From Oryzias latipes (Eukaryota > Chordata > Actinopteri > Beloniformes > Adrianichthyidae), in assembly GCF_002234675.1 (NCBI RefSeq), contig NC_019867.2, positions 21,174,184 to 21,238,183 on the forward strand: a stretch of 64,000 nucleotides of DNA, in the 5' to 3' direction. Positions 20,909 through 32,745 of this stretch are shown in pieces. The translations under genes were made by a program, and so were the position numbers. The number at the start of each line of letters is the position of its first letter. The stretch's first letter is position 1. The notes under the pieces were generated by a model, which worked only from the letters and a program-made list of their open reading frames with translations, was not told where the DNA came from and made no database searches.

Positions 20909-21540
20909 CATACATGAAGGAGCATTTCAAGTCAAAGCACAACAGACATAGCTTTATAAAATTATAAAAGTATCTCATAATTAATATGTTCTTGAAAAGA
21001 TAATTCACAGAGAAAGTTGTGAAAACCTGCTGGAAAAGACTGAACAAAATAGGGAGTTTGCAGAACTGAATATATATGAATAAAAGTAGTATCCATTAAA
21101 TTCTAGTTTTTATGGACTGCCTATAAAAAAACGCTCTACAGATTTGAATTAAGGAAACGTGTAAATTTAACTAGGGAACAGGTGAATGAAGGATGATCCT
21201 TGGGGAGGGACATGGATTCAAAAGATTATATTGCAACATCTGAAATGAAAATTGGGGGGGGATTATGTCGTCTAGTCAAAACTACGTATAAAATAATAAT
21301 ATGGATTTAACTTCTAGTTGCATTAGATTGTGTTATTGATCTTTTACCGCTAGAGGGTGAACAAGTACAAAGATTTCCTGTTGTAGTTCAAAATGAGTGA
21401 AAGGAACAAGAAAATAACTAGGCAAAAAATATACCTAACGTACATACACACAATCATACACTGATAAATTCATATATAATAGCTATTCAGTACTTTAGAA
21501 AAATGGAAATATAGAAAAATATAATTATTACTATTTCGCT
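20909..21540. other. Intergenic, no gene seen
   Basis: AT-rich sequence separates the retrotransposon and the anapc5 promoter. No exon or element end was recognised. A G run (GGGGGGGG) lies near 21254-21261. Confidence 0.45.
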
Positions 21541-21556
21541 AACTTTTTCCAAGTCC

Positions 21557-21564
21557 TGACGTAA
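21557..21564 (+). promoter_or_regulatory. CRE/ATF-like site in the anapc5 promoter
   Basis: TGACGTAA, a CREB/ATF-type octamer, lies 284 bases before the anapc5 ATG and is immediately followed by TGACGC. The local sequence also becomes richer in CpG (CGTGGCGGC at 21610-21618), as expected near a housekeeping-gene start. No TATA box is evident. The functional role is inferred. Confidence 0.4.
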
Positions 21565-21847
21565 TGACGCAAATTTCATGCGACAAACGGAAAGCGGTTT
21601 GAAAATATCGTGGCGGCTTCTGTTAACAATCGCTATCAAATTAAGCTATGTGATCGGACTGTCACTGCATCATAATTGTTTCCCAGCTAGCAAAGGATAA
21701 ACCCAGATGATTTTGCTGGTTTAAGAGACTTCCTGAAACTACAGAGATTTCCCCGCTGCTAGTAGTTTTAGCTAGCTAGCTCCTGTCTGTCCGGCTAAGA
21801 TGTATCTGTAATGTATCTTGCTATTAAATGGGGCAAAGCTGGTAAAG

Positions 21848-24800
21848 ATGGCTAGTGTACATGAAAGTCTGTATTTCAATCCGATGATGACAAACGGAGT
21901 GGTGCACGCCAACGTGTTCGGCATCAAGGACTGGGTGACGCCGTATAAGATTTCCGTGTTGGCGCTGCTGTACGAGATGACCGCTGCAAAGATCAGCCTG
22001 CTGGAAAGGAGGCGACTGAACAAACTTATTCTTCCCCTTCAGCAGGTCTATGAGTTTTTACCCTTTCACACATTATCTAGAACTTTGCTGCACGATCATG
22101 TGTTTAGTTTGTCTGATTGCGTTTCTGTTCTCGTCTTCTAAAGGGTCCGGATCTCTCTCTCGGGCAGTTTCTGAGGACTGTGGAGGAGTGCTGTCCGCAG
22201 ACTGCATACGCAATCAAACTCAGGTTTGCTTCTTCAGCTCTACCCTGACCCCCTTTAAACATTTATTCATCAAAAAAGGAACAATGCATATTAATTCACA
22301 TTTAAAACAAATGTAACAATGGCTGGATTTAGCCAAAAGATAGTCTCTATCTGCAGTCTACTGGCAGGACGATATTTTTGAAGAAATAAAAAAGATTTTA
22401 AGAGGAAGACACAGCACAGATAAGAATGTAAACGGATGTAAACATCAATATACAAAATACAAATAGAAATGCAGTATAAAACTAATCTTTAAAATCAATA
22501 TATTTTGGTAATACAATGTTCTGCTATGTGATTACACATTTGACCATTTCTCTGCCCCAGTGCCATTCAAGCTTGCTGTACGTTCAATTTCCACACAATA
22601 CGCTGAAAAGCAGTTTCAGATCTGTCAGCTGATCTCTGTTTATGTCGAAGTCCTGAAATCTCTGTTTTGGCATCACAGTCATTAAAGCTTCATTGATGCT
22701 GAAGCTGTGAAAAGGCGCCAAAGGTTTTATAGATTTGATGGCATCTCATTTGACAGCTGAGCCGGAACACAATATGTGCCACAATAAATTGCATAATCAG
22801 TCTTTGAATTTTGGGGAAATAGTGGAAAGTTTTCCTTATTAAAGTAAATGATTCCCTATTTTTCCTATTTAATTTATTTTACGTACGTTAGTTGCTTGTT
22901 GTAATATATTTAGTAAATATTTTCCCATCTCTTCCACTGTTGTGTAAGCGCATGGACACATCCTCGACGGTGTGGACAAAAGAATTGATGACATGTCTAG
23001 CTTTGGAAAGACTAACATATATTGTTAAAAAGAAAGGGGAAAAAAATCAAACTTTTGTGGAAAGACTTTTAGGATATTTCAAATTATTTGCAGTTTGATC
23101 TAAAAGCTCAAAAATCAAAGGGTTTCTTTCTTGTTTTTACAGTGTCTTTAAATTATGCAGAATACACAAAAGATGAAAATCACCCCACTACTTTCATTTT
23201 GGGACATTGATTATATCCAGGCAACCCTTCATATTAGAAAATACGTCATTCTCTTTTTAAAGGCTACAGGAAATGGCAGAGGGTGAGCTGAAAGACATGG
23301 AGTACTTCTTTTCCACCCTTCCAACCCCGTTCACTGCCTTTGATTCGGAAGCCTATAAAACCAGTGTTGTTGGTGAGTTTCTCACTTCACACAGCAGCTC
23401 CCAGAATGCAGATAACTGTGATTTTCTGGCTCTACAGGTCTGTTCATGAGACACATGCTGCTGGCCTACAACAAGCTGTCTTTCAGTCAAGTTTACAAGC
23501 TTTATAAGTCCCTGCAGGAGTACTATCACAGTCATTGCAGCAAACCCTCAGAGGGTCAGGTGAGTTTGTCGGTGTTGGCTGCAGACGACTCGGACATGGA
23601 TCTCACCAGCACGGAAGACACAGTGGGTGACAGGATGGAAAGCAAGGCACTGGACACTCCACTCCATTTGTCAGAACTTCGGTTAGTGGCAGCTTTGTGT
23701 TGAAATGACTGATTCTTTCATAAAGGAAAAATAAAGGATGACAGAAGATTTTTATGTGTGCCTTGTTTTGTTCTAGAATTGATAACGCTCCGAGCAAAGG
23801 GCCCCTGTCTCAAAAACAAGCAGAGTACTTTCTTGCACGCCAGGTGAGCACACACTAACAAACATTTAGTTGAAGAGACACGTAGCACTAAAGAGCTCTG
23901 CATTTTTGGAAACCCCTCTCTACAGGCGTATCTCATGAAGAACGATGAAAACAAAGCCCTGAAACCCGCCGAACTGCAGGAAGAGCTCAATAACATGCTC
24001 AAGTTTAACCCCGATTTTGCAGAAGCCGTGAGTCTCATCTGCTGACCCTTTGTCTTTAACAACCCTGTCAGAGGGACGGATTTGCCTCCACTGGTGTGGT
24101 CTTTCTGTCTGTCCACAGCACTACCTGAATTACTTGAACAGCATGAGAGTCCAAGATATATTCCTCTCCACCCACAGTCTTCTACACTATTTTGACCGCT
24201 TCATTTTGTCTGGAAACGATGGAAAGAGCAACGGCGATGAAGGTTACGGACGGAGCCTTCGCTACGCTGCTCTGAACCTGGCGAGCCTCCACTGCCGCTT
24301 TGGTCACTAGTGAGTACAAGTGTGCGCAGGTTGTCTTTGAAGAGAGAATGGTTTATTAGAGGAATGTTTCTCATTTTAGTCAGCAGGCTGATCTGGCGCT
24401 ACAGGAGGCCATTCGCATCGCCCAGGAGTCTAACGACCACGTGTGCCTGCAGCACTGTCTGGTAAAGCGGGTCAACCATACTGACATCTGCCCATGTTAC
24501 ACAGATCAGGACAATGAGCTGCAGCAATAACAAGCAGAAGAGATGCTTTCCAGTTCAAAAAGAATCTGTGTCTTTCTTCTTTAGAGGAATACATTTTAGA
24601 AAAACGGTGGTGGCACTCTTTATTATTTTTTTCTCATTTCCACATCTGTAAGTGTCTCAGTTTGGATAGATAAGTAACGGGGAGGGTAGCCTGCATGTGA
24701 GAGAAAGAATAAAGTCTGGACAAGCATGGGCAGCTGCAGACGGGCCGTATCAGAACCTGACTGGTCTAACAGAAGTTTTATCTGTCAGAGCTGGGTCTAC

Positions 24801-27800
24801 ACGTTGGAACAGATGAAAGGATTTGACAGCACAGTTCTGACAGAAGATTCGGTGAAAATGGCTGCACAATTCTGCCTGCCGGTGAGTGAATCAGTAGCTC
24901 CCAAATAAGAATGTCAACATTAAGAATAATTTTTGTGGATAGTTGTAAAAAATCAAAACTCCAGAATAATGTAGCCCTGTCATGTTTAGCAATTACAGGT
25001 GGGAAAAAAAGCTGTGAGTGTATTTTTGTGTCTTAATTCCACATCCTGCTGCTTTGATTTGTAAAAGTTTGCCATCATTAGGCTCCGCCTGCACTGTTCA
25101 TAAAGTTGGATTCCCACTTTAAGCAGAGAAAAGTAACAACAGGGAAAAAGGCAAATTAATACAACAATGATTAGAACAGCGTACTTAAATTATTTTTTTT
25201 TCTGATTAAAAAATAATTTAAGTACGCAGTATAATTCATAGACACAATGAACCTCATTGAATCGTAACGATTAGAACAGTTCATCCAAAAATGCCAAATA
25301 AACTTTAAATCTGTGTATGGAAATAGTCATCCTATATATAACCAATAATATATAAATGTTGCCTATTAAATAATATAAATTAAAAGTATTTCACTTTTTA
25401 ACATTTCTGACCTTGTTCTTAATTTTGCTAAATAAATCGAGTTACTATAAAACTGACTTCCAAAACAAATTACTGGTAACCAGATCAAAAGAAAGAGTGT
25501 ACTGAATCGGCACCTCCTTTAAAAGGAGTCCATCCACCAGATCCGGCCACCTCAAGTCCCACGTCCATACATCACATGTTTATAATGCAACAATTCTTAA
25601 ATTCCTGTTTAAGCTATCAGGAAATTATTTCTTTGCACAATTTACTGCATTTATTATTTTATGTAATAAAGTGACTGGTCTGCATTACTTTTTATCTCCA
25701 CCAGTTACAGCTCGCAGATGCCGTTTTTAATTTAGTTTACATCTAAAATTAAATTCAAGCTCTTGAAGAATTTAAAAGAATTTTTCTTTTTTGTTTGAAA
25801 ATAACTCTATAATAAATTCAGAGGTATGTGGCATCACTCTTGAACATTATTGGCTACAAATTTAGAAATTAGGTTTGTTTCAACATTAGTTTTGACTTTT
25901 GTAATAACTATTAAATTGAGGTTCAACGATTTTTTTTTTTTTTTCTCTTTTTGGAAATAATGCTTGTTTTTGTTCTTTTATGTTGCAGTACTTGGCTTCT
26001 CTGGGCATTCAGTCTTTGGTTCAGCAGGGGGCGACACAGGGTAAGACTGCACACAAACTGATGGACGCTCTGAAGGACACGGACATCTTGCACTGGAAGC
26101 ACAGTCTGTCGGAGCTGATCGAGATCAGCCTTGCCCAGACCACGTCCATATGGAGGATGTACGGGAAGAGGTCAGTCGCGTCGCAGTTCTGCCCCTGCGC
26201 ACAAGTGTCAGCTTGGCTCACTGTTGACTGCTCGCTCAAACACACACTCTGCCCGACTTACATTAGGTCAAACTAATGAAGTGAGTGTCTTGTGTATCAA
26301 TAAGTCTTTCCGGCAGCTGAATCTCCTGCACGCTGAGAACTTTGATCGGAAAAGTAAGTGAAAAGTTGGTGTCTCGTGTCCTTTGCAGTACCATGGCTCT
26401 GCAGCAGGCCCAGCTGCTTCTCAACATGAGCAGCCTGGAGCCAGTCAACTTCGGGGTCCAGCAGAATAACACAGAAGCTTTTGCCATTGCTCTCTGCCAC
26501 TTGGCAGAGCTGCACGCTGAGCAGGTAACAGATTCCACTTCGCCTCCCTTTCCCCCTCGCCACCAACCACGCACCGGGCAGGCTTATCATTCTCTCTGTG
26601 CTGCGTTAGGTCTGCTCTCCAATTTTGCTTTCGTTGCAGGGCCTGTATGGGGCTGTTTCAGAGATTTTGCAGCATCTGAAAGAACAGTTTCCTCCTCACA
26701 CACAACATGCAAAGGTAAGTTCTTCTGTTTGGTGCTGAACAGTTGGAAGGGGTGGAACATTTATTAGCGGTAAAAATCATGTCAAAGCTCTAAATGTGTT
26801 AAATTCTTTTGGTTACAATACAAAATTAAAGTTTAACTTCCCAGAATTTTTCGCTTCCCGCTCTGCTTTTCCTTGTGTCCTTGAGCAAGACGCATTGCTA
26901 GTGTCTTGCATTGTAGCTCTGCCACCATCGGTTTGTTACTCTGTGTGTGCAAGGAGGAATTGAATTTATTGCTGTAAAGCTCTTTTAGGATTAATGAACG
27001 TCGAAAAGTGTTAAATGAGTATACACTATTTTCTGCTGTACATACCAAATTATTATGCAAAATGTATTTAAAAGATAAAGATAAAATTCTTTGTTTTTCA
27101 ATTAAACTTCTGGATGATATTGTCTCCGGGCTCTTTGAATCACTGAATCTAAGACACGTGTGATGTTTGCCAGGTGAATTCAACTAAAGGAAAAACTACG
27201 GTGCTAAAAAAGGATGTTCCACATTATAAACAGACCATCACTTTCAAGCAATATGGGAAAGAAAATGGATCTCTCTGATACTGATAACCATGAAATAGTT
27301 AAATGCCTTTGGAGAAGGATATTTCGCAAAAACTTAGGCTTGATCATCGTACTTTTAAGAGATTTGTGGCTGATTCAGAGCTCACACGGGTTTGTGCAGA
27401 TAAAGACAGAATAAGGAAGGTTTCTGCCTGACAAAAAAATAGAGCAGCTGCTAAAATATCATTACAAGCAGCAAGCACATATTTGAAGGTGCTGGTGTTT
27501 CTGGAGTCCCACCAACATTAAGGTGTAGGATCCTCCAGAGGCTTGCAGTTATACCTAAACCTTCTATTCGATCACCCCTAAACAACACCCACAAGCAGAA
27601 ATGGCTGCAGTGAGCCCAGACATACATAAAGACTCAGTTTCAAATAATCTTGTTCAGTGATGAGTGCCGTGCAACCCTGGATGGTCCAGATGGATGGAGT
27701 ATTTGCTGGTTGGTGGATCGCCATCATGTCCCAACAATTCTGTGACCTCTGCAAAGATGTGGCGGAGTCAGACAAATCACATCCAAAGAGCACGTCTGGG

Positions 27801-29678
27801 AGGCTTTTCTGACTTCCTGCACGGAAATCCAAGCAGAAACTCTCCAAAAACTCACAAGTTCAGTGGAGGCTAGAATTGTGAAGCTGCTAGAAAATAAGCA
27901 GTCCTATAATGTAACTTGAACTGTTTGATTGGAATAGCTTTTGATTTCACTAAATTTGACCTCCAAACGCAGTAAATTCGACAAATGATTCTTTTCATTT
28001 TCATCCTGCTGAGAACAGGAAGGGGCTTCTTTGGAAACTATAAAATGTTGTAGAACTCTGTTGTGAATAATATTATGGAACAGTGCATTTTAAGGTTTTT
28101 ATTTTTGATAAAAATATTACTATATTTAGGAGGTTTGTTCGATAACATTTAATATATACTCTAATGGTTGGTGACTTGAAAATTATGCTGTCATTTGCAT
28201 TGAGTATTTAGAAAAATCATAGAAAAATATCATTTGCATAGTAATTTGGAAAGCACTGTATTTATGGGTTATTTCAAATAAAATTAGAGTTAAATTAATT
28301 CTTAAAACAAATTCTCAAACTTTAATTAAAATGAAAATTTTGTAAAGAATCAAAATCTATTAAATACATGTAGTTTTTCATTTAAATCTGATGTTGCTCT
28401 TACATGAGCAGGAAACTTTTGCAGCTGATTAACACTGTTTACTCTGATCTCCTGTTCAGCTTTGGATGCTTTGTGATCTGAAGATCCAGTTTGACAGACA
28501 CATGAACAAAGGAAAGTATCTTTTGGCAGAGCCGCTAGTGGCAGCGATCTCCGCCTTAAACAAAACCGAAGGCCTTTACAGGTAAACTCCTGCACGCCAC
28601 AGGAAGTTTGGCTTCCAACACGTCAGTTCTCTGTGATGCTGAGTTGTTCCATTTATTTATTTATTTTTTAGAAAAGCACAAGTTCTGAAGGCTCTGAACC
28701 GCAGCACCGAAGCTCACAAAATCTTACAACAGCTGCAGGTTCACTGTGAGAGAACCAAATGCACAGAAATTATTATCAGGTAGCTTTTGTTCGTTTCACA
28801 TACATTTCTACAAGAACTGAGGAGACGAGCAAGAAAATCAACTTGCTTTTGTCAACTCAGAAACATGTCTTTGTTTTTCTTTTTTTTTCAACTTAATCTG
28901 CATACTGTTTTGACTCACACTAGGGCAATGCTGTCCATGGCTGAGCATCACTGGGAGTCATCTGGCTTCTCCACAGCTCTTCCTCTCGTCCTGCAGGCCT
29001 TGGCTCTGGCCAGAGAGCACCACCTGCAGGCCCTGGCCTCAGAAACCATCCTTCATCTGGCCTTCACCCAGGTCACAGCCAGCAGGAACAGTGACTGCAT
29101 TCAAGCACTGGAACTCGTCCAGTTTAGTTCACGCTGGGCGGTGTTGCAGGTGTTGATAAAGAGATGAAAAGAAGCACAGTACTTTTGGTCTGAAGTTTCT
29201 GTTTTCTCCTTTTGCAGCTGATGCTGGGAGTCCCTGAGCAGGCTCTTTGCGTTCTCCACGAAGCCATGGAGCCAATTCTGGCACATGGAGCCGTCCTGGA
29301 CAAAGGCCGCGCCATGTTGCTGGCAGCTCGCTGTCAGATGGCTGTAGCTGGGTTCAAGCCAAATGGACAAGGTCAACCAGGTAACCTCTCTCTCGTTTCA
29401 TGCCAGTTAAACAGGTTTCTTCCCTATTAAATCCTGCTGATTTTTGTGTCCTGGCAGATCTGCCTTTGATACGCTTGGCTGTTGCCTCACTGAACGAGGC
29501 TGCAGCCTACTTCTCTAAACTGAACTGTAAGGAGCGGCTGCGGGACGTCAGCTACCTCCAGGCTCAGCTGCACCGTTCCCTCGGACAGACCTTGCAGAGC
29601 AACAAAAGCTCCATGCTGTTCCGGCTGCTGAACCAGGAGCTGCAGTCACCAGCTCCACCTGTCTCCATGCGTCTCTGA
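21848..29678 (+). CDS. anapc5: Anaphase-promoting complex subunit 5, 17 exons
   Basis: The product is a TPR-rich scaffold subunit of the APC/C ubiquitin ligase, which triggers anaphase and mitotic exit in the nucleus. The start is ATG 21848 (MASVHESLYFNPMMTNGVV). Coding exons by GT-AG boundaries and phase: 21848-22045, 22144-22223, 23263-23372, 23438-23681, 23777-23843, 23926-24027, 24119-24309, 24380-24461, 24789-24881, 25989-26170, 26389-26524, 26640-26714, 28460-28581, 28672-28779, 28924-29071, 29218-29380, 29458-29678. They total 2322 bases, 773 residues, against about 755 in human. Conserved landmarks are LKFNPDFAEAHYLNYL, GYGRSLRYAALNLASLHC, AIRIAQESNDHVCLQHCL and LMDALKDTDILHWKHSLSEL. 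The helical TPR-like array spans exons 6-17. The extra length is mainly in exon 4, where the acidic linker is longer than in human. Every junction keeps the frame. Confidence 0.95.
25169..25279 (+). mobile_element. Penelope-like tail insertion with 11-bp target duplication (anapc5 intron 9)
   Basis: An 89-bp insert (25180-25268) is flanked by GATTAGAACAG at 25169-25179 and 25269-25279. Its 5' half folds back (GCGTACTTAAATTATT at 25179 against AATAATTTAAGTACGC ending 25227). Its 3' half, ATAGACACAATGAAC followed by CTCATTGAAT, is shared with the insert at 53280-53414. The class is inferred from that relative. Confidence 0.6.
27039..28260 (+). mobile_element. Degenerate Tc1/mariner element in anapc5 intron 12
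   Basis: The left end at 27039 reads TACATACCAAATTATTATGC and the right end reads GTAATTTGGAAAGCACTGTA, ending at 28260. These are approximate inverted repeats of Tc1 type with TA at the outer edges. Inside, a broken transposase is visible on the + strand: MGKKMDLSDTDNHEIVKCL near 27250 (the DNA-binding start) and LFSDECRATLDGPDGW near 27650-27690 (the second catalytic Asp region). Frameshifts and stops interrupt it, so it is inactive. It lies wholly inside an intron and is transcribed in the same direction as anapc5. Confidence 0.8.
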
Positions 29679-30540
29679 TAACATTCCATTACCACAATAA
29701 TGAGACCTGTCATGCTGCAACTCACCACTAGGTGGTAAAAAGCCCCCACTGTGATTTCTCTATGCTAAAATGCTTTGTTTATGTTTTTTTGTCGCTGACT
29801 ATAACTGATGTTTTAAAAGCGTCTTCCAAGCCTCATCACCTCAGTTTGAATAGGTGAGATTTGCCACATTTATGCTAATTTACCATCTGCTTTTTGATGA
29901 ACGAGGGTAATATCACAGTTATCTGCAAGAGTAATGTGTTTCAGTGGTCTGGATGAAGTATATATTGCCCATAGAATGCTAAAAAAGCTGTAAGCCAGAG
30001 GTGGAAAATCAAACTGTGTAGCCTCGATGACGGCACACGCTGGAAAGTGAATTCCCTTTTTGATGTTTGTTTTGTTGTGTTCTGTCTAAAATTTTACGTT
30101 CAATACATACAAAAAAAATTCTCATCTTGTCTTATTTGTAATCACTATTTGATTCATTACACTCGAAGACCACATTAGTTCTATCTTATCCAACTAAATG
30201 TCAAATGATCCAATAAGGTGGCAGCAGCTCCTGCGCGACGCGGGCAAAATGACCTGAAATTCAAGCCGAGCACCAGTATGGGGAAGAGTGGTGCTCATAA
30301 GACTTGGAGAAAATGGCACAAATGTTGGTTCCAGACCAGCTGGGCTTTTGTTGCTTGGCTGAAAAGAGTCTGGTCTGATGTTGACCCTCTGAGACGACAG
30401 CCTCAGTCTGGTGTAAACATAGAAGCCTGCTGTCTTCCAGCCTTGTATTAATATCCACGTTCCAAATTTTGAAACTCACCATTTTTCTCCGTTCTGGTGT
30501 CGTGGACTTAAGCATGTCATCTTGACCATTTTTTATTTTT
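29679..30540 (+). other. anapc5 3' untranslated and downstream sequence
   Basis: The stop codon is TGA 29676-29678. No canonical AATAAA is seen in the next 450 bases; AATACA near 30102 is a weak alternative. A 77-codon open frame at 30218-30451 has no recognisable homology. Confidence 0.45.
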
Positions 30541-31020
30541 CTAACTTGTTTTGTCCAACAGCTGGGCAGACAGATGAGAGCTGAGGGCCTCTTGTGTTGG
30601 ACATATTTTACTTTAACAAGAGGAGTTATTAATCTTCAGACAAACCAAAGGTATGTCTGAATAAACCCCTTTTGTAATTGAGGCCAAACTTTATTAATTT
30701 CAATCATGTTTGAAAATCTTTGGTGTTGGACTGGACGGAAAAGGAAAGAAGGGAAGAAGAGAAAGGGATGTTAGAGGGGGGGGGGTAAGACCATGAAGCA
30801 GCATAGAGCAGACAGGTTTACTGGTTGTTTATCATTACGGTAAGGTTCAAATGTAGTACAAAAAGGGCGGGGCCTGTCCACACACACTGAAATGTTATCA
30901 ACACACCTGCTAGCTGCAAAAATGTCCACATGTCAACATGTCTTTAAACCAACTAGTGTCTTGACCATGTCTGAATGCATGTAGCTGCTGCAGTGTGTCT
31001 GACCATGAGACAGCCTGTTT
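30541..31020 (-). mobile_element. L1 3' end fragment, minus orientation
   Basis: From TTGTCCAACAGCTGGGCAG at about 30554 to about 30980 this is a near-identical direct copy of 47908-48320, the 3' end of the L1 at 47874-53601. The 3' terminus points left, next to T-rich sequence (A-rich on the minus strand). No ORF2 sequence is attached, so it is a strongly 5'-truncated copy. Confidence 0.75.
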
Positions 31021-31650
31021 GCTCTAGTGCTTTAGTGTAGCTAATCTCCCTGAGGGCTGCACAAAGGGAATTTGTCCTTTATGTTGCATTTAGTTAGCCT
31101 TATCGGAAGTCATACTTGAATGTATGCACATTCAGTAAAACCTAATTTGCCTATCAGAGAGAATAGTGATGACCTTCACAAGAAAGAGTTTGAGGAGGAT
31201 GTGGCTCCCAGTGTACTGCAATGATTGAGCTTCCTTGTTTTTTGTTAAAATTTGTTAACTTAAAATTATTTGAAAAACTAGGTTCTGTTTTCTGCTATTT
31301 TCATGTAGATCTTTTAAAACCGTTTTCATTTTAAATCAATTTTTAAATTTAAAACAAAAATCATTTGTCTACTTATTCCTGTCTTTCTTGGTTTAATTAA
31401 AAAGCATTAGAGATTACTAAAATTGTTCAATACTATCTTTGTTGTCAAAATGGCATGAAAGTTCTTTTATGCACAAAATGATACATTGAGTCACTAATTG
31501 TAGGCACCATGGTGCTGTGGCTTTAGGGAAATCTTTGAATGCGAGTCAGGTGTGCAGCATCCATGAACTGTTGCTAGAACTCCGGAGATGGTTCCCGCTG
31601 GTGACCAGAGGGGGAGACAGAGTCAACATCTGAGATAGGTCAACCGTATC
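31021..31650. other. No gene recognised
   Basis: AT-rich sequence lies between two L1 3' fragments of opposite orientation. No coding sequence is seen. Confidence 0.4.
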
Positions 31651-32602
31651 ACCCGAGTAGCAGTTAGGGCCCCTTTTCTGGGCACACCAGGGCACCCCAA
31701 ATTTTCATCATTTTTTCATACAGCAACTAGAGCCTGGTCCTCAGGCTCACCGTCACCTGGCCCTGGTCTGGGGCCTCCGCTGGTTGCCTGTGTCTGCCTT
31801 CCCAGTCGGGCAGTTGGTTTCTGCCGCTTCCCAGTGTGCAGTGGTGGCTGGCCATGGGTGGTCCCAGCCTGCCTTGGGGGTTTGGGGCTCAGGACTTCCG
31901 GGCGGTGGCGTTCTTCTCGTCTTGGCGCCGGGATAGGTGAGGTCTCGTGCGGTCCCAGAGCACCTTGGGGTGGGAAGGGTCCCTGCCCTGTTGGGGGCTC
32001 TGGCGATGTGCGCCCTCTGTTCCTCCTACTCCTCAGCCGGGGGGGGGGGGGGGGCAGGATAAACTCTTACATCTCTCCCGTAAAGAGAGCGTTCGCCTAA
32101 CTTTTAATTCCCCCGCTCCCGCACCGGCCCTCCTATTTCCCTTATTCGGCCCATAGCTGAACCCCATTGCTCCAACGACAGACCAGCATCTCTGCTTGAT
32201 GCGTTCAATGAACTCTGGGACTTAGAATCCGACCAAACAGCCACCCAGTCCAACTCAGTCTGCTACAGTACAATTTAAGATGCACACATTCGTTCAACCC
32301 ACCTGTTTATTTACTTCTGCACCAACGTGGGCATGGGTACTGTTTTAACACCCCTGTTCAAGAGTATTGGTTATGCAAAGCTTCCATGTATCTATCTATG
32401 TGCAAAAGTCTTGTGAGATAAATCTTCCATCGTTGATGTATGAATATACTTAAAACCTGTAAATAGCTGTGTGCAGGCTATTTGTTGGTGTGTGTAGGTG
32501 TGTGAATGTGAGAGCTAAGTCATGCAATTAACTTATGACACTCTTGTTTCTTTGGCTCTGATCTGCTTGCTCAGCTGTTGGACAGGTCAAGTTAGAAAAA
32601 AA
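31651..32602 (+). mobile_element. L1 3' UTR fragment, plus orientation
   Basis: A GC-rich, G-rich block (about 31720-32080, including a 16-17-base G run near 32038-32055) is followed by AT-rich sequence. It ends with CTGATCTGCTTGCTCAGCTG and TTGGACAGGTCAAG, then an A-rich tail near 32595-32604. This end is the reverse complement of the L1 3' terminus at about 30554 and 47908. The open frames in the G-rich block are by-products of low stop-codon frequency. Confidence 0.65.
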
Positions 32603-32745
32603 ACTGTTCTCAACTGAATTTATTTCAAACATGTGTGATGAAATTGATCTGTTTTGGATCTACAGAAAACAGTGAATAAAAAATATGCATGCATTATTGA
32701 CAGCTTCAAAGGTCCACTGGAATACTGTAAAGCCTGTATCACTAG

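Noticed and set aside
30218..30451. 77-codon open frame with MGKSGAHKTWRKWHK, briefly considered a ribosomal-protein pseudogene
   Set aside because: The similarity to ribosomal protein starts is only a short basic stretch and does not extend.
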